A stretch of 64,000 nt of DNA. It comes from Pectinophora gossypiella. Its lineage: Eukaryota; Arthropoda; Insecta; Lepidoptera; Gelechiidae. The number at the start of each line of letters is the position of its first letter. Position 1 is the first letter of the stretch. A model generated the notes under the pieces. The model was given only the letters and a program-made list of their open reading frames with translations. It had not been told where the DNA came from and searched no databases. Shown in pieces: positions 21,033 through 31,938 of this stretch. The translations under genes and the position numbers were made by a program. The DNA is taken from contig NW_026063253.1 of assembly GCF_024362695.1 (NCBI RefSeq), positions 434,001-498,000 of the forward strand, in the 5' to 3' direction.

Positions 21033-21480
21033 TCAAGTTAAGAGCCACGCTCTTGTCAGTGTGGCATTCTCCATTCCTTTTCTTTATATTACTCTCCATG
21101 CTACTTCTTAGGGAAACCCCGCAGTACTCTGTCTGCCGAGAGTGGGATGGTGCCCAGAGTAGTCTATTTCAAAACCGAGCTAGGACTACCGGAACCAGAA
21201 TAGTACTGACAGTTACTACTGCCTCTGCCAGGTTCCAGGTTACAGTCCTTTTGACTTGCCTCTTCCGTCCTGCATTCCTGTACCGATGGCTCCCATCTCC
21301 GCCTATGCAACCGTTGAGGTCTTCATCTTCACCCGTCTGGGTCCCTATCCGAACTCAGCCACCATTTTTCTCCGGCCTACTGAAGTAAGAGGCGCCCACC
21401 CCCGCGGCAAGAACGCACCGAACAGGAATTGCCCCAGTGGAGGATAGAGAAAATGACTGTCACCCCTGGGGCCGGGTCTT
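21033..21480 (+). repeat. Repeat M, longer copy
   Basis: Parallel to 17848-18190 and extends further (CTCCGGCCTACTGAAGTAAG, CCCCTGGGGCCGGGTCTTC). GC-richer than its flanks; a frame of 131 codons crosses it but shows no domain. Confidence 0.55.
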
Positions 21481-22002
21481 CTATGAAACCAAAACCAAAT
21501 TCAAGCTATATTGCTAATGTCTAAATGCTCTATTCACGGACTTGTTTCCCTAATGAGTCCTATCATGCACTTCTGCTTATTGCGACCAAATTCGATAATT
21601 GATTCACATCAGATCTGTTGAATTTGAAATACGGGTACCGATTCACAACTCCTCATTTTGCATTGATACTTCCGTTACAGCATGTACACCCCATACTAAA
21701 ATCTCGTTCGTACCGTGTGCCACCTTATCGTATAAGTGCGAGTGAGACAGATAGTGCGTGTTCCCTTACTCCTTAACAGTTTATGGCCATTTAGATTAAA
21801 GTGAGGCGCATCGGGGGGTTTGAGGTAAATCTAGCACATAATTGGTTCGGACGGAGTATCTGTTTCGTTCTATACATAATATTATTTATTATGTACTTCG
21901 ATAAAGAATATATTCCTATAAATATTAGGCTCTATATAATATTTTTATTAGGCTCTTTATTAAATAATATAACATGACATAAGTTCACGACTATAATCAC
22001 GA
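21481..22002. other. Mostly unrecognised, repeat K-like patch
   Basis: 21788-21890 resembles the 3' half of repeat K (GAGGTAAATCTAGCACATAA; GTTCTATACATAATATTATT) with heavy divergence. 21926-21960 has the direct repeat TTAGGCTCT. Confidence 0.35.
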
Positions 22003-22420
22003 CTCCAATTGGAGTCAAAGGTACATCGATTACAAGATGAATTGAGTACCTACGTCTCACCGACTAGGGGGCGAGTAAGAATCTTAATAAGGGCCCTCAC
22101 GGGGCATTGCAGACTCAACAAGCATCTACATAGAATGGAGCTGACCGAGTCCCCTCTATGCAGATTCTGTTTAAAGGAAGATGAGACGCCATTACGCTGT
22201 GAGGCTCTCATACACAGTAGAATCTGTACCCTGGGGGGACATAATGGATTTCCAGGAAGTCATGGAGCAAAAAGACGCTCGATCTAATCGAACAGATCGG
22301 TCTAGAGGAGGAGTTTTAAATAATATATATGTAGGGACCCGGCCACAATAGATCTGACTAGGTCGCAGCGGCCATTCGGGCTGCATTAGGTCGAGCCCTC
22401 TTGATTTACAATACGTCTCA
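22003..22420 (+). pseudogene. C-terminal tail of an RNase H-bearing non-LTR retrotransposon
   Basis: The frame from 22009 contains LTGHCRLNKHLHRM and SPLCRFCLKEDETP, the conserved post-RNase H segment of R1/Jockey-like pol proteins. After a frameshift the C-terminus is recoverable in another frame as IEQIGLEEEF with its stop at 22317-22319. The following ~100 bp, including GACCCGGCCACAATAGATCTG, look like its 3' UTR. Broken by frameshift and 5' truncation, so not functional. Confidence 0.8.
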
Positions 22421-23155
22421 CCGAGCTGTCTGTTAAACCACTAACAAAAACCGATGATTAATAAATAGTATGTCCCAATACAAACCGATTAGAGAAAATA
22501 CGAATTGTATTCCACATTACACCACATTGCCTCACTGTATGCTTAGATCAAGACTCGGACACGAGTTTATTTAGAAAAGTTCAATTTCTTTTTCATTTTC
22601 AAATAGTAATTAATTAATGAATAGGAAATAAATAAAATGCCTTGTGAAGGCTAAATGTAATAAAATCGAAACATTATATTCGTCGGTAAATTGAGTCCGC
22701 AAAATAATAGAATTGAAAAATATAATAGTTTTTACGATCTGTCCAGCCTAATCCGTCAGTTACTATTATTTTAAATGTAAAGGCCTTTGATACAAGGTCC
22801 ATTCTCCCTTCCACCTGTCGTATTACCAACAGTATAAACCCGTATAAAATATAATCATCAATATTATTTCATGATAGCGTGTGAATTTTACAACAAGCGT
22901 GAAATTAGCAACGAATTCAAATTTGCGGGCGGCGGTTTACAACCGCGTCATTTGCAAGTGGTACCTATGTCACGGTAAAATTATAATTATATTAGAGGCA
23001 ACCTTTTTTGTGACTTACTGTACCTACGAAGATTTGCCACTTATTATTCGATTGACACTTATTATTATAATTTGGCTCGTTACACTCTGGAAAATCATAA
23101 TAATATTATAAGGAAGATAATCTGCAAAGTTACACATCACATAAAACATAACATA
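22421..23155. other. AT-rich, nothing recognised
   Basis: No supported gene or repeat. Confidence 0.3.
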
Positions 23156-23392
23156 AAGAGCCTATATTCGTCCCACTGGCGCAGGCTTCCCATCAATAAA
23201 CTGCAGGGGATATGGACAGTAACACATCACAGATTAGTAAAGTTTCACCATCATCATCTCCCTAGCAGCATTTCGTTTTTCACAGCATCCACTTACCCAA
23301 CCTGATCACTTGACAGGTCAGGTCTGTAAAAATACAGAAGCGACTGCCTGTCTGACCTTCCAACCCACGGAGGGGAATCCAGCCTGATTAGT
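23156..23392. repeat. Scraps of SINE-D and SINE-C
   Basis: 23156-23215 keeps AGCCTATATTCGTCCCACTG (SINE-D 3' end). 23249-23392 keeps the SINE-C left part (CATCATCTCCCTAGCAGCAT; ACAGAAGCGACTGCCTGTC). The SINE-C head is missing. Confidence 0.6.
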
Positions 23393-23395
23393 AAA

Positions 23396-23660
23396 ATTTA
23401 CCTACATATTTTTATATCATCATAGAATTCTTGCTTGGTTTTCAGTTTTTCTTTATTACGCCATCCGAAATGGTCTTGTACCAGTATCATCCATAACCTG
23501 TCAAATGTCGTCAGACGATCGAGGCTGGTATTTGAGTTGCTGGTTATGGTGGTCACTAAGCCACTGACCAATTCCCGTCTCCAGAATACCACCCAGTTTT
23601 TATTAATAGATTTATCCAATGTCCATCGTCCCGTCTTGTTATTTATTCAAAAGAGTTTTT
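23396..23660 (-). pseudogene. Unrecognised coding-like segment
   Basis: A minus-strand frame of ~85 codons reads with protein-like composition (e.g. LTTFDRLWMILVQDHFGWRN) and ends before 23398. No family recognised. It could be a remnant transposase or a lone exon. It lies ~180 bp upstream of, and antisense to, the first fucosyltransferase gene. Confidence 0.25.
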
Positions 23661-23835
23661 TTTTTTGGATGTCACCCACAGATTTTTGCTTTTAAAATCT
23701 TTTAAAAAATAAAAATGACTAATACTGTTATCTATGTTAACGTCTTCGCACGTCGTCGATTCAATAGTTCATTACAGATCTAAAATATTTATTTGCTAAA
23801 CTCAAGTAAAATTAAAGAAAATGTAGGTATCAAAA

Positions 23836-25310
23836 ATGTATATAGTTTGTAAACGATTGTTTCAACATTATATTATTCAAGATGTAGCTTGTTATTTTGT
23901 GGTTGGATTGATTTTGATTATTTTACATAGCATCATGTTTTCGAAATGCAAACCTTATGTTTTTGAATACCATAAGCCGTTGGATATAAACAAACACATA
24001 TTATTTGAGAATAGGTCTTTGAAATATATTCTTCTATGGAATCCTAATGTGAATCCGTTCAATTATATCCATGATCGTGGTCGCGCTCCATTCCTTATAA
24101 ATAAATGCCAATACACCAACTGTTACTTGACGCACATGAGAAAGTTCTTTCCAGATCAAACGAACTTCGACGCAGTCCTTTTCAGTGTTATGTCATTCGC
24201 AAACAATATTGAAATTCCAGAAAATAGGTCAACAAATCAAAAGTTCATTATAGCAGCCAACCACCCCGTTCCAAATCCCATTTTAGATAATTATTTCAAC
24301 TGGACTTGGACGTATAGACTTGATTCTGATATACTTTGGAGACAAATTAGAATATACGACAAACACGGAAATGAAGTGGGGCCTAGAAAAAATATGACAT
24401 GGCTGAAATACTTCGAACCAACAAGTGATGAAGTAAAGATAAAATTGAGACGAAAGAGTAAAGCAGTAGCGTGGATAGTTTCTGACTTGAAGACAAAAAT
24501 AAAACTTGAGAAACAAGTTAATAGAATCATTAAAGCACTGAAAGTTTATAGTCATACAATCGATGTATATGGTCAAAGTTTCGGCAATAGTTGTGGGAAT
24601 GATTCTTCTTGTAACAAAATGATTTTAGATGATTATTTTTTCTACTTAGTTTTCGAAAACTATACTGATAAGGACTATGTTACTGAGAAAATGTTGATGG
24701 CAGTACATAACTATGCCATACCTATAGTTTTTGGAGGAGCCGATTACTCTAGGTATTATGAACAATACCATAAGTTCTTAATGAGTATGTATTTCGACAT
24801 TATTGTAATTTAAAATTAAAATTGTAAATCTTTTTTAGATTTTTGCCTCCCAAAAGTTATTTGGATGCAAGCAAACTTCATCCAGTAAGGCTGGTTAACA
24901 TAATGATCGACATCATGAACAATTATCTTTTACATGACCAGTACTTCAGATGGATGAATCATTACACTTACAGAAAAGCTGATTACATAGAAATATGTAA
25001 CATTTGCAAAGCTATAAATGACGAAAGCATGGTAAACGAACATTCCATTCATATAAATTTTAGAGCATGGTGGCGAGGTAGTATGACAATCCAAGACATG
25101 ATTGCAGCTTTGTATGTAAACGATAAAGAGTTTGATAAGGCAGGTACCAATAATAGCCAAGTAAGTAAACTGCTTAAAAAGAAATATTTTTCGCGATCCG
25201 GAAATTTATCGGTTTTTCTTTATAATTTGTCCAAGTTAATTACAACAACAGATTCCGCTAGCGATGTCGAAACCACCACTTTAAACACTGGGGATTATTA
25301 TGACGTATAA
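23836..25310 (+). CDS. Alpha-1,3-fucosyltransferase-like protein (GT10), paralogue 1
   Basis: Two exons, 23836-24752 and 24839-25310, give 462 residues. The intron (24753-24838, GT...AG, 86 bp, phase 2) splits the Arg codon in DYSRFLPPKSYLD. GT10 enzymes transfer fucose from GDP-fucose to GlcNAc on glycans in the Golgi lumen. Visible features: short cytosolic N-terminus with a membrane anchor at ~19-35 (type II topology); LLWNP at 66-70; C91/C96; NWTWTYRLDSDI at 155-166; DVYG at 243-246; C253/C259; and the donor-binding signature FENYTDKDYVTEK ... IPIVFGG at 273-301. Exon 2 has PPKSYLD (309-315) and YFRWMNHYTY. An in-frame stop precedes the Met at 23836, which supports the start. The C-terminal ~75 residues seem longer than in typical GT10 proteins. 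The exact acceptor specificity cannot be told. Confidence 0.88.
24753..24838 (+). other. Phase-2 intron of paralogue 1
   Basis: Donor AG|GTATTATG, acceptor CTTTTTTAG|ATTTTT. Splicing here restores the conserved SRFLPPKSY junction; reading through would end at a stop near 24811. Confidence 0.85.
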
Positions 25311-25934
25311 AACTTAGAACCTCATTGTTCGTTTTTCAACTGATCGCCAATAATTGGTAACAATAAAGGATTTAGCAAATTAAAATTAAATCAAGCGTAA
25401 GTAATGCCGTTGAAACTCGGGCGCATACTAGTTGTAATACAACGAATAATATTAATCACCACATCAAACTCAAGCCTGCAGATAATCTGCGACCTTTATT
25501 AATGTGAACTTGCCGCTGCTTATGTATTTTAAAAATCTATGCAATAAAGTAAATAAGGCAAAGGTTTTGATGTTAACATTTCTATTGCAAAAAAAAAAAC
25601 ATTGATCAACAGACTGTTTTCTAACGTAAACAAGAGTGGAGTCTTCATTTACATAAGGGTTTCTACAATGTTTTCCTTCTTTTAATTTAGGTCGAGCAAA
25701 TATTTGCACTGCACACTTACTTTTTGAATTATTTAAATCTGATTCGTGTTACGAAATGAGATTTGACTATAATATACTTGTTTTTATACGTAACATACTG
25801 TTATCTGTTTTGAAAATGTCATGGTGAATATAATATTTTACTTTTATGTAATTTATGATGTATTTGTTTTTGTATTTCTTGTTACCGTTTTTTCTTTAAT
25901 AAATTAAGTGTTGTTACATTTTATTTTTAATAAT
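25311..25934. other. 3' flank of paralogue 1, otherwise nothing recognised
   Basis: Contains a polyadenylation signal at 25362. The remainder is AT-rich with no repeat identified. Confidence 0.4.
25362..25367 (+). terminator. Polyadenylation signal AATAAA
   Basis: The first AATAAA after the paralogue 1 stop, 52 bases downstream. Confidence 0.5.
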
Positions 25935-26280
25935 TTCGGTTCGCATTTGACCACAATCTCACCTGATGGTAAGTGACGATGTGGTGTAGGGTGGATCACG
26001 CTTACCTAGCAAATGCCTATTCACTCTAGCCTTAAAGGATCTCAGATTATAACAAATTGTAAAAACAGACGACGGCAGACAGTTCTAATCTTTCGCTGTT
26101 CGAATCAAAAAGGAAGAGGCAAAACGTTTAGTGTGGGTTGGTGGTATATCAATAACATAAGGATGAAATGCCTGACGACGTCTAGTTGTCTGTAGATGTA
26201 ATGGTGTGGGTGGAATTAACTCGTGAAATTCCTGCGCACACCGCCTTACATAGCATGGCATTCATTTTGCTCAGTTTCAA
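25935..26280 (+). repeat. Repeat L, longer copy
   Basis: TCACCTGATGGTAAGTGACG, CACGCTTACCTAGCAAATGC and GTGTGGGTTGGTGGTATATC. Related to 19432-19690. It lies between the two fucosyltransferase genes and so postdates, or was moved by, their duplication. Confidence 0.55.
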
Positions 26281-26837
26281 AGTATTGAGAGATGACGCTC
26301 CATTTAGAAATATTGGCATCAGTCTTTGATTTTATTTGCCTGGATAAAATGTAATATTACAGTTTTGTCAGTCTTTACTGCGACATCATGTTGTGCTGGT
26401 GCTGTACCGATTCCATACCCGAACTATTTGTGCGGTACACTATTTACGCTTGACGAGTTCTGATTACGCTCACACTAATATGTGAGTCGAAAACCTGTGG
26501 TTGGGACTTTTGATTTACACATCACTGATTTGTAAAGTTTATTCGTATACATTTACAATTCAGGATAATCCTCTGATTGTTTATTTATGTCCTACATCAA
26601 TTGCTGAAGCTAAATTGAATTCAACTGGTTTGTGTTTGCAAAAAAAGTAGGTATTCCAATTTTCAGCATGATAATGAAAGAATTTTCTAATTGAAATATT
26701 TTTGTCTTTGAGTTTCAGACTCTTTTACTTTTAAAAAATAAAGCGTCAAATCCTTTGACATAATCAACCGCTCATCCTCGGTCACTACGCGGCAGATATA
26801 TTTTTTAAAACGTATATATTTGTAAAATTCAGGTGAA
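26281..26837. other. 5' flank of paralogue 2
   Basis: AT-rich. TTCAG|GTGAAATG immediately before the Met could be a splice acceptor of an upstream untranslated exon, but nothing confirms this. Confidence 0.3.
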
Positions 26838-28539
26838 ATGAAATATACTTTATCAGGAATGTATATTATATTTAAACGACGGTTCCATAATTATGTACTT
26901 CAAAACTTCGTTGTTTATTTATTGGTTGGTTTGATTTGTGTTGTATTGTACTTGATTGTCTTTTCGATATACAAACCTTATAATCATCCTAAATACCCTG
27001 AGTATATGGGCCATTTAACTAAATTTAAATATCGCAAGCTGTTGGGAAACATTTTAACTGTAAACAAAGACATATCACTAGAGAACACAAGTTTAAAATA
27101 TATTCTCCTCTGGAATCCTTACGATAATCCATTCCATCGTCTCCGTGATCGTGGACGTGCTCCGTTCATTTTAAATAACTGCAAATATACCAACTGCTAC
27201 TTGACGCACACGAGAAACTTTTTCCCAAATGAAACGATTTTCGACGCTGTCCTTTTTAGTGTCGAATCATTCGCGAAAAATATTGAAATTCCAGTACATC
27301 GGTCAAGAAAGCAAAAGTTTGTTATTGCGGCTACTGAGCCCGCTCCAAATCCCATGTTCGACAATTATTTCAACTGGACCTGGACGTATAGACTTGATTC
27401 CGATATACTCTGGCGATACATTCGAATTTACGATAACGACGGGTATGAAGTGGGGCCTAAAAAAGATATGGTATGGTTGGAATACTTTGAACCAACAAGT
27501 GTCAAAGTGAAGAAAAAATTGAGACACAAGACTAAAGCAGCAATATGGATAGCTCCTGACTTGACGACAAAAATGAAACTTGAGAAACATGTAAATCATA
27601 TTTCAGAAGCTTTACAAGGTTTTGGTTTTACAATCGATGTTTGCATCGGCAACAGTTGTGGCAATGAGTCATTTTGTAACAAAATGATTGAGGATGATTA
27701 TTACTTCTACTTGGTAATTGAAAATTACGTTGATAAGGACTTTGTTACTGACAAACTTTTGATGGCAGTACGTAACTATGCCATACCTATAGTTTTCGGA
27801 GGCGCCGATTACTCAAGGTATTTATTATTTAAAATACTTTTCTAATTGATGTAATTCTTTATGACAGAATTAATAATTGAAAATAAAAAAGCGCACAACT
27901 ATATTTGCAATAAAAGTGAACCATAGAACGATGAAGTGAGTTTCCATGGCCAGGCTTCACCGAACTTATTATTAGACTGATTATTATAATGAATAATTTG
28001 ATTGCTAGAATAAGAAAATTATTAATAGAATAAGAAAATATTATTTTTTCAGATTTTTGCCTCCTAAAAGTTATTTGGATGCAAAAAAACTTGCTTCAGT
28101 AGAACTGGTTCTTAATATGATCGACATCATTGACAACTTTACTTTACATGAACAGTACTTCAGATGGACGAATCATTACACTTATGAAAAGGCTGGTAAC
28201 TCAGAAATATGTAACATTTGCAATGCTTTAAACGTTAAAAGTATGGTAAATAAAAATTTCACATATACTAATTTTAGATCTTGGTGGCAAGGTACTATGA
28301 CAATCCGTGAAATGGTTTTATCTATTTACTTACATGATAAAGAGTTTCAAAAAGCAGGTAATAATTACACAAAAATTAGAAAATTGTTTAAAAAGAAATA
28401 TTTTACACCGTCCAGTACGGCTTTCAATATGTCTGTTTTTGTTTATAATGTAGCAAAGTTAGTTTCAACGACGGATTGTAACACTCTCGATTCAAATATT
28501 TCAGACACGACAGCCATGGACATTATGAATGATGATTAA
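26838..28539 (+). CDS. Alpha-1,3-fucosyltransferase-like protein (GT10), paralogue 2
   Basis: Exons 26838-27817 and 28053-28539 give 488 residues. The intron (27818-28052, GT...AG, 235 bp, phase 2) is at the same Arg codon as in paralogue 1. Membrane anchor at ~24-42. The family core is present: LLWNP, CKYTNC, NWTWTYRLDSDI, and the signature IENYVDKDFVTDK ... IPIVFGG at 294-322. Exon 2 has PPKSYLD and YFRWTNHYTY. Two departures stand out: DVYG reads DVC with ~5 residues lost, and the TEK of the signature reads TDK. About 25 extra residues (KYPEYMGHLTKF region) lengthen the stem after the anchor. Met8 (26859) aligns with Met1 of paralogue 1 (MYII versus MYIV), so the true start may be there. 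Lies 1.5 kb downstream of paralogue 1, same strand. Probably a Golgi fucosyltransferase, though activity may be altered. Confidence 0.85.
27818..28052 (+). other. Phase-2 intron of paralogue 2
   Basis: Donor AG|GTATTTAT, acceptor TTATTTTTTCAG|ATTTTT. Longer than the homologous intron of paralogue 1 and not alignable by eye beyond the donor. Confidence 0.85.
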
Positions 28540-29838
28540 CTTTTCCTAAAAAACTTTACCACTGCCTTATTTTTTCTTAAAAAAATACTACGTCCACAAG
28601 AGCATGGCTCTAAAATTAGTGATGATGATAAACTATAAATCTTTAGAAATTCATTTGATAAAGTAAACGTGTTCCATGTTAGATGAAATGAATTACTTTT
28701 TAAGTACGAGATTCATTGTGGTCAGCTTGCTTAAGTAATGTGAAAAGTATTTTTTTTTTAATTTAAATTGCGACTGCTGCTGCTATTGATCGCAGTATTA
28801 ATAGTAGAGTCGAAAATACGTTCTAGATAGGGCTAAATAAACCTTCAATTCGTTTTAGCGTTGGATGTGTCCTTCAACACAAAAATATTATTGTATGTTG
28901 TGTTGTATGCTATAATATATAATTATATAAAAATAATACTTCTGTTAACATGTTCGTTATTTTAACCTGTGTTATTATTGACTCACTCACCAATAAACCA
29001 TTCCATAATTAATTTAATAATCCTATGATAAATGTGGTTGTTGGCAGTTAAGTTTAAATTATGGGGAGAAATCTTCCGGGTAAAGTAATTGTGAACCTCT
29101 ATCAAAAATATTTGGTTAATGTTATGTCTTTGTATATTGTCCTATCATTCCGTTAAATTATAAATGATAATATATTATATATCTGGAAACCAACACCAAA
29201 ACTGTAAGTTGGTTGTAAGTTGTCTTGTGGTGATTTTAAAGTTCAACACTTTGTAGAAGTACCTTTCTTTCCGTTCTGTAAAAGAGACAGCATTATTGAG
29301 GTAAGTTAACCCTATATTACACTACTCAATTTCTCGGACCCGACGTACAGGGGGTATGGCGCGGGTCCCTACCTCCCTTCTTATATACACCGCTCTATGC
29401 TTTGAAATCGTTCCGAGAAATCATCTAGTGTAACCGTGTGTGTTTAGTGTGTGTATGTATGTGCCTTTACATACACAAAACAAATAAGTTGCTTTACGTA
29501 ATACAGTTTATAAGCACGACCTAATTCCTTTCCAGGTCTGTCAAACGAGTTGATTTAGTTAGGCTCTCTGTGAGTTAGTTCACAAGAAACAGTTTAAACC
29601 GTCAGCGCCGTTTATAAGCTAAGCTGGGTAAAGTCTCAGATTTAAACGCGCATTCTCTACTAACTGAGTGTTAATGTTTTAACTAAGGCAATAATCTTAG
29701 GAACTTACTGTATGGCTTTATACGGCCACCTGTGGCACGTTTGCGAAACATGTTTCTAAAATTCTAAATTCAAATAAATTATATTTTTCTAAAGTCACGC
29801 CCGTATTACGGAGAATAATAACTGGGGGGCTAAAAGAC
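28540..29838. other. 3' flank of paralogue 2; AT-rich, nothing else recognised
   Basis: Carries a candidate polyadenylation signal at 28836. No other gene or repeat is supported. Confidence 0.35.
28836..28841 (+). terminator. Polyadenylation signal AATAAA
   Basis: An AATAAA ~300 bases downstream of the paralogue 2 stop. Confidence 0.35.
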
Positions 29839-29946
29839 AAATCGAAAAGCAGTATTTCCGCATATAGAAATAAGTGCGCAATTACAACAAAATGTCAAAT
29901 AGAAATATTGCTTTTTAGATGAATTGTTTCAATGTGGCCTTTAGAC
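29839..29946. repeat. MITE-H, right half
   Basis: Ends ATTGCTTTTTAGATGAATTG and TTCAATGTGGCC, the MITE-H arm. The left arm is missing. Confidence 0.55.
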
Positions 29947-30030
29947 CCTCTGGGCATGACCACAAATATTCAGAAGACAACTTGCAGCTACTTTTGATGT
30001 CCTTATGTGGAAATAATGAGCATTACGGTA

Positions 30031-30197
30031 ATAGGTGATCAACTGTGATCAGTGAAAGATGACGTATGCTCCGGAGGGCAGGTTAAGCAGTTAACCTCGG
30101 CTACTTTTACATGTCAGGGGCCTTTGGTGGCTCAATAGCAACCCTGACACCAGGGTTGATGAGGTCGGTTATTTACCTCACAACCCACACGCGAGAA
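30031..30197 (+). repeat. SINE-A, headless and diverged
   Basis: ATGTCAGGGGCCTTTGGTGG, ACCCTGACACCAGGGTTGATG and ACCTCACAACCCACACG. Confidence 0.75.
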
Positions 30198-30217
30198 TAA
30201 CTGATCAGGAGGATTAT

Positions 30218-30306
30218 AAAGGCGATTCGTGTGCATTGCACTTACGCGCAAATGTCAAATTATTTTTTAAGATAAATTGCTTCGATGTGGGTTTTTTAAA
30301 CCACCC
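30218..30306. repeat. MITE-H, right half
   Basis: GCGCAAATGTCAAATTATTT then AAATTGCTTCGATGTGGG. Confidence 0.55.
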
Positions 30307-31550
30307 AAGCCCCGTGCCTCTTTGGTCGGTATTTCTTATAATACCTAATCATCATGTTCAAAGAGCATGCATTGATGTCGTTAGTTAGATTAATGGGGGT
30401 AGCGAATGTGGTGTCTCAGGATCGTAATGTTAAATTACAAGTGCAGTATAGTAGCAGACTCACGTGGACCCATTTTTACGCATATAACGAAACGACAAAG
30501 GAAACCAACACTTATCATACTCTCTGAAGAAAATTAATTATCTACACAGCCCCTTAATTGCAACGATGAACTTTGTTATTCTGTGCTCTTATCAAAATAT
30601 AACTGTAATTTACATTTAATTCTGTTTTAAGCAACAATTTTGCCCAAAGTGGTGTTACTTTTGAGTTTCATTATTCCTCAAAACATCCTCCAATATTTCT
30701 GACGCGAATAAAAAACAAATAAGCGGGCTAAAATAAAAAGAGCAATTTTCGTCGAAAATTGCGTTCGAGGGTGAGATTCTCGAATTACGCGAAAACGACA
30801 GTACCATAACGATATTAAAAAATAAAAATATTATTTGCGATGATACAAATTCAGTGGTACGGATTTTCCTTAGCATATCTGCCGACGCCTCGCTTTAATC
30901 TTAGTAAGCGGGATCAAAGCCTGGCAACCGGGGATTTATCTTAATACATAGCACACATGTGTTTATTCTGCTTCGTTATTTCATAAACAACGTTACGTTT
31001 TTATTGAATTTCCAATTTTCTCTAAAATAGCTCCTGAGACTCGGGCTTGTGTTCGAATTTACTTTGAAGAATATTATTTCGCTTTATTGGTTCGCTTTGC
31101 GTAACGAAGTGCCTAGTTCAAACATATTTAACCTGTTAGTGATGAGTGTCGTCTTTTTTGAATTTATTTTACATTTTATATTCTGTAAAATAAAAGGAAA
31201 TAAAACAGTGCAACCTACAAAATCTAAACAGAACAAGTAATGTAGGTAGTTACTTAAGTACATACGTAAACTCACGCCGATTTCTCTCTGCAAAATTGTA
31301 CTCTGAAAAGTATGAAAGAAGAAAACAATTTTCTGACCTCCTCCCGAATTCTCCTTATTATTTATATAATTTTGGGGTCTTATTTATTAAGAATACATAT
31401 TTTCATAGTGTGCTTCATGCAAGATTTGGAGATAAAACCCCCTTTCATTTGATACGCAATATGTACCCATAGAAAAAAATAGTTTATGTCCTCTAGAGGG
31501 CGCCACATTGAATATAGCGTGACGCCACGTAGCCTTTTTTTTTGTAATGA
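30307..31550. other. Nothing recognised
   Basis: No supported gene. Short frames at 30655-30876 (minus) and 31049-31293 show no domain. Confidence 0.3.
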
Positions 31551-31938
31551 AGGGGAAATCCTCATGGATTCCTCGCCACCCGGGGGAGCGACGAGGTTAT
31601 GTCGGACTCCTACCGACTAAAACCCCTCCGATGGCCCTCTGCGGTGCATGTCGGGGAGCTCCGGGATCTCTGTCGAACGCACCGGTGATCCCCTCGCACT
31701 TGCTTTCACTAAAGCGCGTCCTGGGGTAGATCTAGGCCACCCCCCCTACGCCATCCCAGTTTTACGGCGATGCGAGGCCATATCGCATTGCCGTCCATCC
31801 CAGAGATCGTGTGTTGAGCGGTTCGGGCCCCCGCCCTTATCACTCACGATCCCCAGTGTCCCCTTTCAGTCGCCTCTTACGACAGGCAGGGGGTACCGTA
31901 GCCCTATTCTTGCGCCCGGAACTACAGGGCGGAACGCC
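31551..31938 (+). repeat. GC-rich retroelement 3'-region-like repeat
   Basis: Sharply GC-richer than its flanks, with CGCCTCTTACGACAGGCAGG, GGGGTACCGTAGCCC and TTCTTGCGCCCGG near the right end. I remember this end as common to 3' regions of insect non-LTR elements. GGAACTACAGGGCGGAACG follows. ACGCCACGTAGCCT occurs on both sides (31521-31534 and 31935-31948), consistent with a TSD of ~14 bp. Confidence 0.55.

Noticed and set aside
24753..24813. Reading exon 1 of paralogue 1 straight through to the stop near 24811
   Set aside because: This would lose the conserved PPKSYLD/YFRW half; a GT-AG intron restores it and is matched in paralogue 2.
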